Assembly: GCA_003389385.1 (NCBI GenBank) | Contig: QQVM01000020.1 | Coordinates: 186,001 to 250,000 of the forward strand | Length of the DNA stretch: 64,000 bases | Source of the DNA: Bacteroidota bacterium | Lineage (GTDB): Bacteria; Bacteroidota; Bacteroidia; AKYH767-A; 2013-40CM-41-45 | Direction: 5' to 3' | Part shown: positions 1 through 10,124 of the stretch, piece by piece | How positions within the stretch are numbered: position 1 is the stretch's first letter | Layout: every line of letters starts with the position of its first letter | The notes under the pieces: generated by a model | Seen by the model: the letters and a program-made list of their open reading frames with translations, nothing else | Databases searched by the model: none | Told to the model about the DNA's origin: nothing | Program-made: the position numbers and the translations under genes

Positions 1-662
1 TTGAGAGTTGAATTGTAACTGAATAAAACCCCGAATTCTTCTTTAAAATTCCAACTGCTGGTTCCATCATTATTTGTTACCTGGTACCAATACCCACCGC
101 CTTCACTTGTCATGCCGTAAATATTCCCGTTACTTGCCATCATTAAACTACCAACTGGATTGCTTCCATATATGAAGTAGTCGAAGTCGAGCAATTTTAC
201 AAACTGACTTGACGACGGTTCATAATAAAACATCACACCATTGTTATATAGTCCGCCTGATGAGGTCATGCCATATAGCTTGCCATCAGGGCTTTCAAAT
301 AAATTACCTGTAGGCCATGCGCCGTCATTGCCATTAAAGTCATGAAGCTTGGTAATGTCAAATGTCTTTGGATCAAGACTGAAAATAACTCCATTGTTAA
401 ATGTTCCTCCGCTTGTAGTCTGCCCGTACAACAATCCATTTGAACTCAAAGTCAGACTGCCTAAAGGCAGGCTTCCAATTGTGCCGTCAAATTCATAAAC
501 TTTATCAAAGCCGGATCCGTCAGGTTTGATTTTGAAGATAACACCCAGATTGTAGGATCCTCCTTCTTTAGAGGTGGACCATAGCTCAGTTTGTGCATTT
601 GTCCGGAATATGGATCCAATACAGATAAATGCAAACAGTAGTGTAATGATTTTGTGTTTCAT
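1..662 (-). CDS. Secreted GloVer-type tandem-repeat protein, C-terminus beyond window edge
   Basis: Reverse-strand translation MKHKIITLLFAFICIGSIFRTNAQTELWSTSKEGGSYNLGVIFKIKPDGSG... with repeated GGxxNNGVIF / GKLYGMTSSGG units; signal peptide; open to window edge. Alternative in-frame ATG at 680. Confidence 0.75.
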   Translation of the reverse strand, partial: MKHKIITLLFAFICIGSIFRTNAQTELWSTSKEGGSYNLGVIFKIKPDGSGFDKVYEFDGTIGSLPLGSLTLSSNGLLYGQTTSGGTFNNGVIFSLDPKTFDITKLHDFNGNDGAWPTGNLFESPDGKLYGMTSSGGLYNNGVMFYYEPSSSQFVKLLDFDYFIYGSNPVGSLMMASNGNIYGMTSEGGGYWYQVTNNDGTSSWNFKEEFGVLFSYNSTL

Positions 663-984
663 TTGATTATTGTGTTTCATGTTAATAGTGCCTTTATTTG
701 TGAATTGCTTTTTTAATATTCATTAATTTGACATTGCCCTGAAAGGCCCTGTTTATAAGTATTTTGGGAGTTTAAATATAGAATTTAATTTTAATTTAAA
801 TGAATATTTATTTAAATACAATTCATGCCTGATTCCAAAGAATACGGCTGAAAAATCAAGTAATTTTAGCGTATTTATGATCTTTGTTTCTTTTTAAATA
901 AAACTGCAGAATCAGTCAATGAAACAGTATATTCATGCTGGTTCAGGACTAAGTTCATGCTATATTGGTACTACATTTGGTTCA

Positions 985-1812
985 ATGATACAAGTCAGAT
1001 TTTTTATACTACTCATGATTGCCCTTGTGTGCTCTTGTTCAGTGAGCGGGCAGGATTACATAATCAAATCGAATGGTGATTCGCTGTCCGTTAAAGTGCT
1101 GGATTTAAAAGGTGACAAAATTCGTTTCAGAATGTTCAATGATAATTCTGGAACAATCAGGGAGGTTTATAAAAATCAGGTTTCAAAAATCATTTATGAA
1201 AATGGAACTGAACTGAAAATTATTTACAATATGTATGAGGTCTCTCCTGACCTTTACGCTGATCTGCCGGCCGTTGTTTTTAAAGCAGATTTATTCGCTC
1301 CTTTGTTAAATCATGTCACATTCGGAGTGGAATTCAATGTTGCGGATAATACGAACATAGAAATAAAAGGAGGTGTGATTGGTCCAAGAATTTCCACAGC
1401 TCTAGATAAAGCGGATGGTTTCTTGCTTAAAGCCGGATTGAAATTCGTTTGGACAAAGGATGTCATACGCAGAGGATTAAAATATAGCCACCCATTTATA
1501 GGAAAATATGTAAAGCCGGAGCTTGTATATAATCAGTATCTTCTGTTTGAAACTGAAGATTCAGGGCCTGAGTCGCGATTGTTTCTCAGCAACTATTCGA
1601 TTCAACTTGATTTCGGAAACCAGCTTTTGATTTGGAATCGTTTCAGTATCGATTATTTTATAGGACTTGGATACGCGATCCAGACTAAATCACCCGACAA
1701 GCTGAATGCCAGAAGAGAAACTGATTATAGTTACAATTACACTCACTTGTATTTTGGAAAACAGTTTCCTTTGGCGCTAAGTGCTGGAATCACCGCAGGT
1801 TTTGTTTTCTAA
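985..1812 (+). CDS. Hypothetical secreted / outer-membrane-like protein
   Basis: ORF 919..1812; signal peptide-like start at internal Met (MIQVRFFILLMIALVCSCSVSGQ). Confidence 0.6.
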   Translation: MIQVRFFILLMIALVCSCSVSGQDYIIKSNGDSLSVKVLDLKGDKIRFRMFNDNSGTIREVYKNQVSKIIYENGTELKIIYNMYEVSPDLYADLPAVVFKADLFAPLLNHVTFGVEFNVADNTNIEIKGGVIGPRISTALDKADGFLLKAGLKFVWTKDVIRRGLKYSHPFIGKYVKPELVYNQYLLFETEDSGPESRLFLSNYSIQLDFGNQLLIWNRFSIDYFIGLGYAIQTKSPDKLNARRETDYSYNYTHLYFGKQFPLALSAGITAGFVF

Positions 1813-1827
1813 ATTTCAATAAAAATT

Positions 1828-4800
1828 TCAACGGAACAATGTTACGTGACCTATCACCCGGTGTTTCTGATCTTTGTAGTCAAAAACATCAATGACGTAT
1901 TCATACACATCAGTTTGACAAACATTTCCGTTGCCGAAGTATGTGCCGTCCCAAGGCTGGCTCGTACTTGTGCAGTGAAAAATCTTTAATCCCCAACGAT
2001 CCAAAATCCACATTTCATAGCTTTTCCAGCCTATCCCCTGAGCGATAAAAAAGTCATTAATGCCGTCACCGTTCGGTGTAAAAGCATTCGGAACATAAAT
2101 TGTAAATTCCTGTTCAACCCTGATTATACTGTAAATGGTATCTGTACATCCACCTATGCTTGTTACAATAAGCCTTACAATATAGGTGCCTGTGTCAGTA
2201 TATTCATGAACAGGATGTTGGATAAATGAAATGTCCGAGCCATCTCCGAAATCCCATTCGAATCTGATTGCATTAAAACTGTTATCAGTAAAATTAACTA
2301 TCGGTTGGAAAATGGAAACTTCATCTGCGCTCTGCTGAAAATCAGCAACAGGATAGCCGTACACAATAACAGCATTCGGAATCAGCATTGAAGAAGTGCA
2401 TCCGGTTTCTGAAACAAGATTCAGTGAAACATCATACTCGCCGGGTATAGTGTAAATATGTGAAGGATTTTGTTCAGACGATGAGGTGCCGTCGCCCAAA
2501 TTCCAAGTATAAACTGTGCCAGGTGGAACAAATGAATAATCCTGAAAATTAGCATATACGGGTGTGCAGCCAATAATTGACTGCGGTAAGAATTGAGCAA
2601 CAGGGGCAGGTTCGACCAGGATAATTACTGACTGTGTTACAGTGGGGCTGCCGCATCCATCAGTGACGATCACCGTAAATGCTGAATCGGTCATAGGATA
2701 TACCGTATGTGCAGGGCCTGTGATCGCACCGGAGTTCCAAGTGTAAACATAGGGCCCGCCGTTTCCTCCGGTAGCAACAGCTGATATTGAAGCCGGTTCG
2801 CCTGCGCAAATTTCCAGAGGATCAGAAATTGTAAGCGACAAGGCTGGATAAACATCAACTGAGATTTGTTGGGCAGGAAGGCTGCATCCGTTTTGATCAG
2901 TCACGCTTACTGAGTAAATAGTGGCAGAATCGGGCGAAATTGTCTGAATGGAATCAGTTACGCCATTGCTCCAAAAATAGAAATACGGACTTGTGCCTCC
3001 GCTTACTGAAGCAGAAATTGTTGTGTACTGATTGATGCAAATTGTACCGGAACCACTAACTTGCATTTGAAGAGGTGTGGGTTGTTGAATATTAACTGAA
3101 CTTTGTTGAGTACATGAATTGGCATCCGTTACAATAACAGAATAGGTGCCTGATGGCAATCCGGAAATTTGCTGATTCGTAATTCCCAAACTTGTCCAGT
3201 TATAAGAATGTGGGGTAGTTCCGCCTGCTGAAGATACTGTGGCTGTTCCGTCTGATAATCCAAAACAACTTGCATCTGTATTTGAAGTGCTAATGGAAAG
3301 AATCGCCGGCTCTGAAATCTGTGTGCTGCTTTGTATTCCGCATCCATTTGCATCGGTAACAAATACTGAATATGAGCCTGGTGATAATCCTGTAGCGTTT
3401 GAAGAATTACTGACCTGAGGATTCCAGCTGTAAAAATATGGTGCTGTTCCGCCTGATGCACTAAGGCTTATGCTTCCGTTTGCCATACCATTGCATTGCA
3501 CGTTTGTGGATGTGCTTGTTGCGACCAATGCAGGAGGTTCGCTGATATTCAGATAGACAACTGTTATACATCCGTCATCATCAGTAACCTGAACTGTGTA
3601 ATTTCCTGCAATCAGGTTTGAAGCAGTATTTGAATTGCCTCCGAATGGCAGCCAGTTGTATGAATAAGGGGGTGTTCCTGCAGATGCGCTTACTGCTGCT
3701 GATCCGTCACTTCCTGCAAAGCAAGCCACATGGGTCAGCACTGAACCGCTTGCAGTTGGACCACCGATGTTTCCAACCAAAGCACTTGCAGTTGTTGTAC
3801 ACAGATTGCCGTCAGTTACGGTTACTGTATAAGTTCCTGGAACGAGTCCTCCTGCTGATGCATTTGTTGAACCAGTTGGTGACCAGTAGTATGTATAACC
3901 TGGCATTCCTCCGGTGGCATTTACACTGGCCGTGCCGTTCGGACTGCTTCCGCAGGATGCAGGTGTGCTGCTTGTGTTGAGATTTATCGCCGTAGGTTGA
4001 TTAATGTTAGCGGTGTTTGATGTTGTGCATCCGTTTGCATCCGTAACAATCACAGTGTAATTGCCTGCCTGGAGTCCGCTTGCCTGGCTCATAGTCCCGG
4101 CACTTCCAGACCAGATGTATGTATAACCTGGAGTTCCGCCTGATGCATTTACTGTCGCTGTTCCATCTGCTGATCCGAAACAGAGTGCGTCAGTGGAAAT
4201 TGTACTGGTATTCAATGCAGGTGGTTCATTGATCTGCATTGTTGAATTTGCTGTACAGCCATTCTGATCAGTTACAGTAACTGCATAAATTCCAATTCCG
4301 ATCTGGCTGAGTGATTGATTTCCATTCCCACCGGGACTCCATGTGTAAGCGAATGGCCCTGTCCCTGAATTTACATTTGCTGAAACTGATCCAGTATTGC
4401 CTCCGTTGCAAAGCACATTAGTTCCAGTAAGAATCACCGATGGCACAGAATATACACTTGTGGATCCGATGATACTGTCACTGCATCCATAAGGTGAAAC
4501 AACAATCAATTGTACATTGAAATTACCGTTACTCAGATAAGTGTGAGAAGGACTTTGAATTGTACTGGTGTTACCATCGCCAAAATTCCAATAATAATTT
4601 AAAGGATCGTTATTGCTGATTGTGGATGAGTTGGAAAAAACAGAAGGATTGTTTTGGCAAACAGGAATACTTGAAAATGAAGCAACTGGCAAGGGGGCTC
4701 CAATGAATGAAGAACTGGCTGTATGTACACAGCCTGAATCTGAAGTTACAGTTAACAAAACATTGAAAGTTCCTGTAGAAACAACATTTAATACAGGATT

Positions 4801-7476
4801 TTGATCTGTAGAATTCCCGAGCGATCCAAAGGTCCAATCAAAGCTCAAGCTTCCGGATGAAATCTGCGATGTATTAGTGAATGTGAAATTTGAATTGACA
4901 CAACTTACAGGAGGATGAGTGAATGATGCAAGCGGATTCGGATTAATATTTACAAATACAGTGGCAGTATCCTGACATCCATTAATATCAGTAATGGTTA
5001 ATAGGAATGCTGAATTGACATTCGGACTAACATTGATTGTCTGTGATGTGAAGCCGCCTGGGTTCCATGTGTAATTCAATCCACCGGATGCGGAAAGTGT
5101 TGCGCTTTCACCATTGCAGATGTATTGATCGGGGCTGGTAATGGCAATGGGAAGTGTGTTAACAGTCACAGCAACTGAATCACTCTCCACGCATCCGTTG
5201 ACGCTTGTCACTGTTAAAATATAAATAGTGTTGGATACAGGGGTGACCGTAACTTGCCTTCCGTTCAGGTTACCAGGATTCCATGTATAAGTATTTGTGT
5301 TTGGCCCTGGCCCGCCTCCTGATGCTGATAACATGATTACAGATCCATCGCAGACTGTTTGATCAGGTCCGGCATTGGCTTGTGGAAGCGGATGCACTGT
5401 CACATCCACATCAGCGTTATTAGTGCAGCCGTTCACATCAGTCACTTCCAATGTGTATGTGATTGACTGAGTGGGAGTAACTGTGATATTCTGAGAACTT
5501 ATTGCCCCGGGATTCCAGACATAAGTCACACCACCGTTCCCTGACAAATTCACGCTGCCACCTTCACAAATTGTCTGGGAAGTGCCTGCATTTGCTATTG
5601 GTAGCGGATACACTGTTAATGGTTGTGTGATCGAAGAAGTGCATCCGTCGGCGTTAGTTATAGTCAGGCTAATATTATAATTCCCTGCAGCAGCATAAGT
5701 GTTTGCCGGATTTGGTATTGTAGAGGAATTCCCGTCACCAAAATTCCAGGACCAGTTTGTAATTGCAGAGGATGAGGTCGAGGCGTCCATGAAGTTTGCC
5801 TGCTCACCGAGGCATACATTCGCCAGACTGAAAGCAGCAGCAGGTATGCTTGGTGCAATGACCAGGGTTTGAATCTGCGTGTCAATACAGCCACCTGCAG
5901 TTTGAACCGTAAGTGTAACCTGGTATGTACCGGCTGCCGCATATGTATGTGATGGGCTTGTGGAAGTTGATCCTGTTCCGTCACCGAAATCCCATGTCCA
6001 GGAACTTATATTCCCTCCTGAAATTGATGACTGATCGTTAAATTGGACATTCAATCCGGAGCATGCAAAATTCATATTGAAGGCAGCCACCGGAGTTGCA
6101 GAACCAGGATTGACCACTACTGTATCCTGCCTTGAACACAATCCATCTGAAGCTGTAACAATATAAGTGCCCGGTCCAGCTGAGATTGATTGTCCGCTTG
6201 CTCCATTATTCCAGGAATATGTATAGTTTCCGCTTCCTCCAATGGCGGTTGCGCTCAAGTTAACAGTGGAATTGCAACCCACAGAAACATCAGGACCTGC
6301 ATTCACATTGAGTCCTGAGACAATGATACAATAACTGAATACCTGACTGCCCAGGTAAGGGCAATTATCATCCTCAACCGTTACAGTAAAACAATAAGGA
6401 TTTGAACTGATCTGTGCCTGCGTAGGAGTCCAGCAGAAACTGGCCGACTGACGGTTACCAGGTATCACAGTGAATGTTGCGCCGGGAATGGAGTAGTCCC
6501 AGCTAACATATGTGTTCTGACTTGTATTCGGATCCGATGAAAAGAGATTGAAACATGTTTGCGTTCCTGCACAAATTGTTTGTGAGAAACTGCTTGTACC
6601 ATTGATGCCGCTCATGGCTGGCAATTGATTGTTGCAATTTATCACAGTAACCTGTATGTCCCTTTCAACACTTCCTATCAACACTCCGTTTCGGTATTCT
6701 CGCACCAGCACAGCCATAACCGTAACTTCCAGATTTGTCGGTGTCATGCAGATGTCTCCTGTCTGCGGATTGAAGGACATGGCTGGATTTGAAGTCAGTG
6801 GATTGCTTGCGGAGAAAGGAGGTCTGTATTGTATATTGAGATTAGGTGAATCATATGGTGTAATGAGTGTATACACAAGCGAATCACCGTCACTGTCGTA
6901 GGCTCCATGATTGTAACAATATTGTTGACCCTGACAGACGAATGGTACAGGACGGTTTCCAAATGTGGGTGAATTGTTGCACGGTGCAGCTACATTGTTC
7001 AAGGTGGCAAACACATACATTTGTGTTCCGCCTGGAATATTAATGTTGGTGATGGCATTGTTTCGGCAACATAAGTTGTACCCAAATGTCCAGTCTGTGC
7101 AAGGGCCGGGTAGATTAACTATGCCTCTGTAAATATACTCCTGCACTCCTGTGAATGTTCCTCCGCTACATGTGCTGGTTTGGGAAGGACAAAGCGGACT
7201 GATTTCGTTACCGGTACCCGTGATTGGATAAATGGTAGTGCTGAAAGCAGGGTAACATGAAGAAGAAAGAATGATGTTGGCAAAGCCGTCTGCTGGTACT
7301 CCAACGCAATCCCTGTAAAAAGAAAGTGTGATTTCGTATGTGTTTCCGCCAAGACAACGATAAGTAAGGTCTGAGCCCATAGAATGGGAGGCTTGCAGAT
7401 TTTCTGTGCAGCAAACAAAGAAGGCCATCACGAAACCCATTTTAAGTTCCCTGAATTGAAACGGTATTTTTACCAT
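1828..7476 (-). CDS. Giant PKD / SprB-repeat protein with T9SS type B (gliding motility-associated, CHU_C) sorting domain
   Basis: 1882 aa; several PKD motifs (WDFGDG...HTY), SprB repeats, C-terminal VPNAFTPNGDGINDFF...DRWG...WDGTYFGNG...Y. Confidence 0.92.
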   Translation of the reverse strand: MVKIPFQFRELKMGFVMAFFVCCTENLQASHSMGSDLTYRCLGGNTYEITLSFYRDCVGVPADGFANIILSSSCYPAFSTTIYPITGTGNEISPLCPSQTSTCSGGTFTGVQEYIYRGIVNLPGPCTDWTFGYNLCCRNNAITNINIPGGTQMYVFATLNNVAAPCNNSPTFGNRPVPFVCQGQQYCYNHGAYDSDGDSLVYTLITPYDSPNLNIQYRPPFSASNPLTSNPAMSFNPQTGDICMTPTNLEVTVMAVLVREYRNGVLIGSVERDIQVTVINCNNQLPAMSGINGTSSFSQTICAGTQTCFNLFSSDPNTSQNTYVSWDYSIPGATFTVIPGNRQSASFCWTPTQAQISSNPYCFTVTVEDDNCPYLGSQVFSYCIIVSGLNVNAGPDVSVGCNSTVNLSATAIGGSGNYTYSWNNGASGQSISAGPGTYIVTASDGLCSRQDTVVVNPGSATPVAAFNMNFACSGLNVQFNDQSSISGGNISSWTWDFGDGTGSTSTSPSHTYAAAGTYQVTLTVQTAGGCIDTQIQTLVIAPSIPAAAFSLANVCLGEQANFMDASTSSSAITNWSWNFGDGNSSTIPNPANTYAAAGNYNISLTITNADGCTSSITQPLTVYPLPIANAGTSQTICEGGSVNLSGNGGVTYVWNPGAISSQNITVTPTQSITYTLEVTDVNGCTNNADVDVTVHPLPQANAGPDQTVCDGSVIMLSASGGGPGPNTNTYTWNPGNLNGRQVTVTPVSNTIYILTVTSVNGCVESDSVAVTVNTLPIAITSPDQYICNGESATLSASGGLNYTWNPGGFTSQTINVSPNVNSAFLLTITDINGCQDTATVFVNINPNPLASFTHPPVSCVNSNFTFTNTSQISSGSLSFDWTFGSLGNSTDQNPVLNVVSTGTFNVLLTVTSDSGCVHTASSSFIGAPLPVASFSSIPVCQNNPSVFSNSSTISNNDPLNYYWNFGDGNTSTIQSPSHTYLSNGNFNVQLIVVSPYGCSDSIIGSTSVYSVPSVILTGTNVLCNGGNTGSVSANVNSGTGPFAYTWSPGGNGNQSLSQIGIGIYAVTVTDQNGCTANSTMQINEPPALNTSTISTDALCFGSADGTATVNASGGTPGYTYIWSGSAGTMSQASGLQAGNYTVIVTDANGCTTSNTANINQPTAINLNTSSTPASCGSSPNGTASVNATGGMPGYTYYWSPTGSTNASAGGLVPGTYTVTVTDGNLCTTTASALVGNIGGPTASGSVLTHVACFAGSDGSAAVSASAGTPPYSYNWLPFGGNSNTASNLIAGNYTVQVTDDDGCITVVYLNISEPPALVATSTSTNVQCNGMANGSISLSASGGTAPYFYSWNPQVSNSSNATGLSPGSYSVFVTDANGCGIQSSTQISEPAILSISTSNTDASCFGLSDGTATVSSAGGTTPHSYNWTSLGITNQQISGLPSGTYSVIVTDANSCTQQSSVNIQQPTPLQMQVSGSGTICINQYTTISASVSGGTSPYFYFWSNGVTDSIQTISPDSATIYSVSVTDQNGCSLPAQQISVDVYPALSLTISDPLEICAGEPASISAVATGGNGGPYVYTWNSGAITGPAHTVYPMTDSAFTVIVTDGCGSPTVTQSVIILVEPAPVAQFLPQSIIGCTPVYANFQDYSFVPPGTVYTWNLGDGTSSSEQNPSHIYTIPGEYDVSLNLVSETGCTSSMLIPNAVIVYGYPVADFQQSADEVSIFQPIVNFTDNSFNAIRFEWDFGDGSDISFIQHPVHEYTDTGTYIVRLIVTSIGGCTDTIYSIIRVEQEFTIYVPNAFTPNGDGINDFFIAQGIGWKSYEMWILDRWGLKIFHCTSTSQPWDGTYFGNGNVCQTDVYEYVIDVFDYKDQKHRVIGHVTLFR
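3080..4440 (-). repeat. About six tandem SprB-type repeats inside the 1828..7476 CDS
   Basis: Repeated units VLCNGGNTG / ALCFGSADG / ASCGSSPNG / VACFAGSDG / VQCNGMANG / ASCFGLSDG ... TVTVTDANGC. Boundaries approximate. Confidence 0.8.
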
Positions 7477-7883
7477 TGATTAAGTTGAAAGAAATTAAAA
7501 ATACTATACCGGTCCTTCAAAGTCTAAATCTAAACTAAGCTATGAAATATAATAACATGAAGAAAGTAAAAATGCTTTTGAAGGAATCAATTGATTCCTT
7601 TATTTACTGATAATAAATTCACACTTGAGGGTTAAAGCAAGGAGCATAATTTTCCTGTTGAAGCAAAGTAAATCATATGTGCCTCTCAAATGCTTATTGG
7701 TCGGGGCTTATGTATGCTTGAGAAAGTCCAATTGCAAATTATATAATATTCAAGAGAATAGTTTTTAATTCAAGCTCAGTTTGACTCTATTTTATATCCG
7801 GTTTAATTGCAAGAGATTCTTTAATTCTTACTCAGGGATAAAGTCCATTTTTGAGCCAATTTTAACCTAATGAAACTATATAG

Positions 7884-7918
7884 CATAAAAAAACCCGGAT
7901 ATTATCCAGGTCTTTTTT
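7884..7918 (-). terminator. Rho-independent terminator downstream of the 7939..9945 gene
   Basis: aaaaaaacccggatattatccaggtctttttt: GC stem with one mismatch flanked by A/T runs. Confidence 0.65.
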
Positions 7919-7938
7919 AAACTAATTCTCTGTTTCGG

Positions 7939-9945
7939 TCATCTTCTGATGATGATCTTATGAGTGCTAATGCCGGTGTTTGACTGAATCCTTAAAAAGT
8001 ATATACCTGACGCAAGCTTGTTCGATTTAACAGTTTGCATTTGCGAAACGCTATTTAACCCAAGTATTACGGAACCCTGCATGTTTACAAGTTCAACTTT
8101 CCTTTCTTCAGAAGTCTTCCATTTCAGATGAATCAAATCTGATGCTGGATTAGGGTAGATGCTGATATCAGAATTCGAAGTAAGATTGTTGACGTTCAAT
8201 GTAAAATCAATTGTGTGCATAGTTGTATTTGTGATCACTGGAGGATTATAGTCAAAATATATTCCTGCTGTGTTATACAGTACAGTGCCATGTGTTGTAC
8301 CGCTAAGCGGACGAATTCTGTAACTCACATATCCATGACTTTGAGGTTCGTTAGTGTTACTGTCAGGCAGCATGATGTTGTTGAACGTGAATCTTAAAAT
8401 ATCACCTGTCAGGATGTTGAAGCTCATAGGATGGCTATGTCCGGTGATTTCAAAAGAGTTTAAATCAAAATTCCTGTCAAGTGTGTCAAGAATATAAATG
8501 TCATAAGCTTCGGCAGTTCCGGTATTCTGAAACCGAATTGTGAAATCAATTAAAGTTCCGGGACGAATGGCATTTGTCGGACCTTCTCCTTCAGGAAAGG
8601 CTAACTTGTCATTCGGGTCCCAGCTTGTTCTAACAGGTGCGCACTGAATCACAGTGTTGTCAGCTGGATTCGTATCACCGTTAACTGGTTCGAGCAACAT
8701 GGTAACGCAAGCCGTGTCACCAAGTGTTGCGGATGTGGAAGTCATTACGTTGGCGCAATAACTCCAGTAATTTTGTGAAGGGGTATAATTCCAAATGAGG
8801 GTATCACCGCTGATTGTATAACTGCTTTGCGAATCCGGAAGCGCAGTGAGCATTGGATCCAGTATTACTTTTATTTGTCCTGATGGTGCATTGCATCCTC
8901 TGTCGTAGGCGAAAACGCAAACTCGTCCGGTTCTGCCTGGAATTATTCCGCTCAAAGTAACTGTTCCGGTGAGGTCAAAACCAGCGGGACAACTCAGGTA
9001 AAAGTCATTGCCGGAAGAAGGAACTGTTGAGACAATAAAATTACCTCCCGCAGGGCAGTTAACTACATAGTTTCCGCCATACCAATTATTTTGATGCACT
9101 CTGATTTCATATAATGGTCCATTAGGCACATTAAATGAATAAACTCCATTAATGTCTGTATGTGTCAATGCGACAATATTCCCGCCTGTGCTCAGGCTGA
9201 TGTTGATCCCTGCTAAAGGTGTGTCACCTGAATTAAAGATACAGTCAGTGTTATTGTCAAGATAGACAGTTCCTGCCAAAGGTCCGCAGTTGGAATTCAC
9301 TACGATAGGAACAGATATCATGGTATCGGCCACTCCACGTCCGCTAACAATAACCTGAGCGGTATATGTGCCTGCATTCGCATATGAATAGATCCACTGC
9401 GTGAAGAAAAAGTTTTGAGGATTCCACAGGTAGAATGTTGTATCGTTTCCATCGCCGTAATTGACCTCTATCAAGACTGAATCGGTTGTAGAAAAGCCGT
9501 TCGTCTGACCTTGCAGCATAAACTGCGCGTTTGCAGGTGATGTGCAGAAAATAGAAGAGATTGAATCAGGTCCAAAAAAAACAATGTCTATGAATGGAAT
9601 TCCTACTGAAGGAATCATGACCGACATGCAAAGAGTGTCTGTGCATCCCAGATCTGTTGTAACTGTAAGACAGACTGTGTATATGCCTGGAAAGCGGAAC
9701 GAATGAACAGGGTTCTGACTGCTGTCTGACGTTCCATCACCATAATCCCAAAACCAGTCGATTATTGTCCCGGGGCTTGTGCTTGACATATCTATGAACT
9801 GAATGACGGAGGAGTCTGGCGCAGCTGCATAATTCCAGTTGAAGGAAGCTGTGCATTGTGCACTGGAATCATTATTAAACGATGTCAAAAGTATAACCAT
9901 CGTCAACATGATCAGTTTTAAATAGGAATGGTAGAGTTTTTTCAT
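7939..9945 (-). CDS. Secreted PKD-domain protein with T9SS type A C-terminal sorting domain
   Basis: 668 aa; WFWDYGDGTSDSSQNPVHSF PKD motif; C-term DISIYPNPASDLIHLKW...ASGIYFLRIQ...HKIIIRR. Confidence 0.88.
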   Translation of the reverse strand: MKKLYHSYLKLIMLTMVILLTSFNNDSSAQCTASFNWNYAAAPDSSVIQFIDMSSTSPGTIIDWFWDYGDGTSDSSQNPVHSFRFPGIYTVCLTVTTDLGCTDTLCMSVMIPSVGIPFIDIVFFGPDSISSIFCTSPANAQFMLQGQTNGFSTTDSVLIEVNYGDGNDTTFYLWNPQNFFFTQWIYSYANAGTYTAQVIVSGRGVADTMISVPIVVNSNCGPLAGTVYLDNNTDCIFNSGDTPLAGINISLSTGGNIVALTHTDINGVYSFNVPNGPLYEIRVHQNNWYGGNYVVNCPAGGNFIVSTVPSSGNDFYLSCPAGFDLTGTVTLSGIIPGRTGRVCVFAYDRGCNAPSGQIKVILDPMLTALPDSQSSYTISGDTLIWNYTPSQNYWSYCANVMTSTSATLGDTACVTMLLEPVNGDTNPADNTVIQCAPVRTSWDPNDKLAFPEGEGPTNAIRPGTLIDFTIRFQNTGTAEAYDIYILDTLDRNFDLNSFEITGHSHPMSFNILTGDILRFTFNNIMLPDSNTNEPQSHGYVSYRIRPLSGTTHGTVLYNTAGIYFDYNPPVITNTTMHTIDFTLNVNNLTSNSDISIYPNPASDLIHLKWKTSEERKVELVNMQGSVILGLNSVSQMQTVKSNKLASGIYFLRIQSNTGISTHKIIIRR

Positions 9946-10124
9946 GGCGCTTGATTTTATGGAGATTGATTTTATAATCCTTATTTGGTATAAAAGTGCA
10001 AATTTATTTATGTCGGTATGAAATCAATAGTAAATAATCCTTACTCGTTCAATTGACTATTAGCGAAAGAGCCCGATGAACGTGTTTTATTGATTAATTC
10101 CAGCCATGATTTAAGCCCTGGCAA

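Noticed and set aside
3129-7418. Several 60-120 aa ORFs inside the SprB/PKD gene, both strands
   Set aside because: Fully nested in a strong CDS, repeat-driven composition, no family resemblance.
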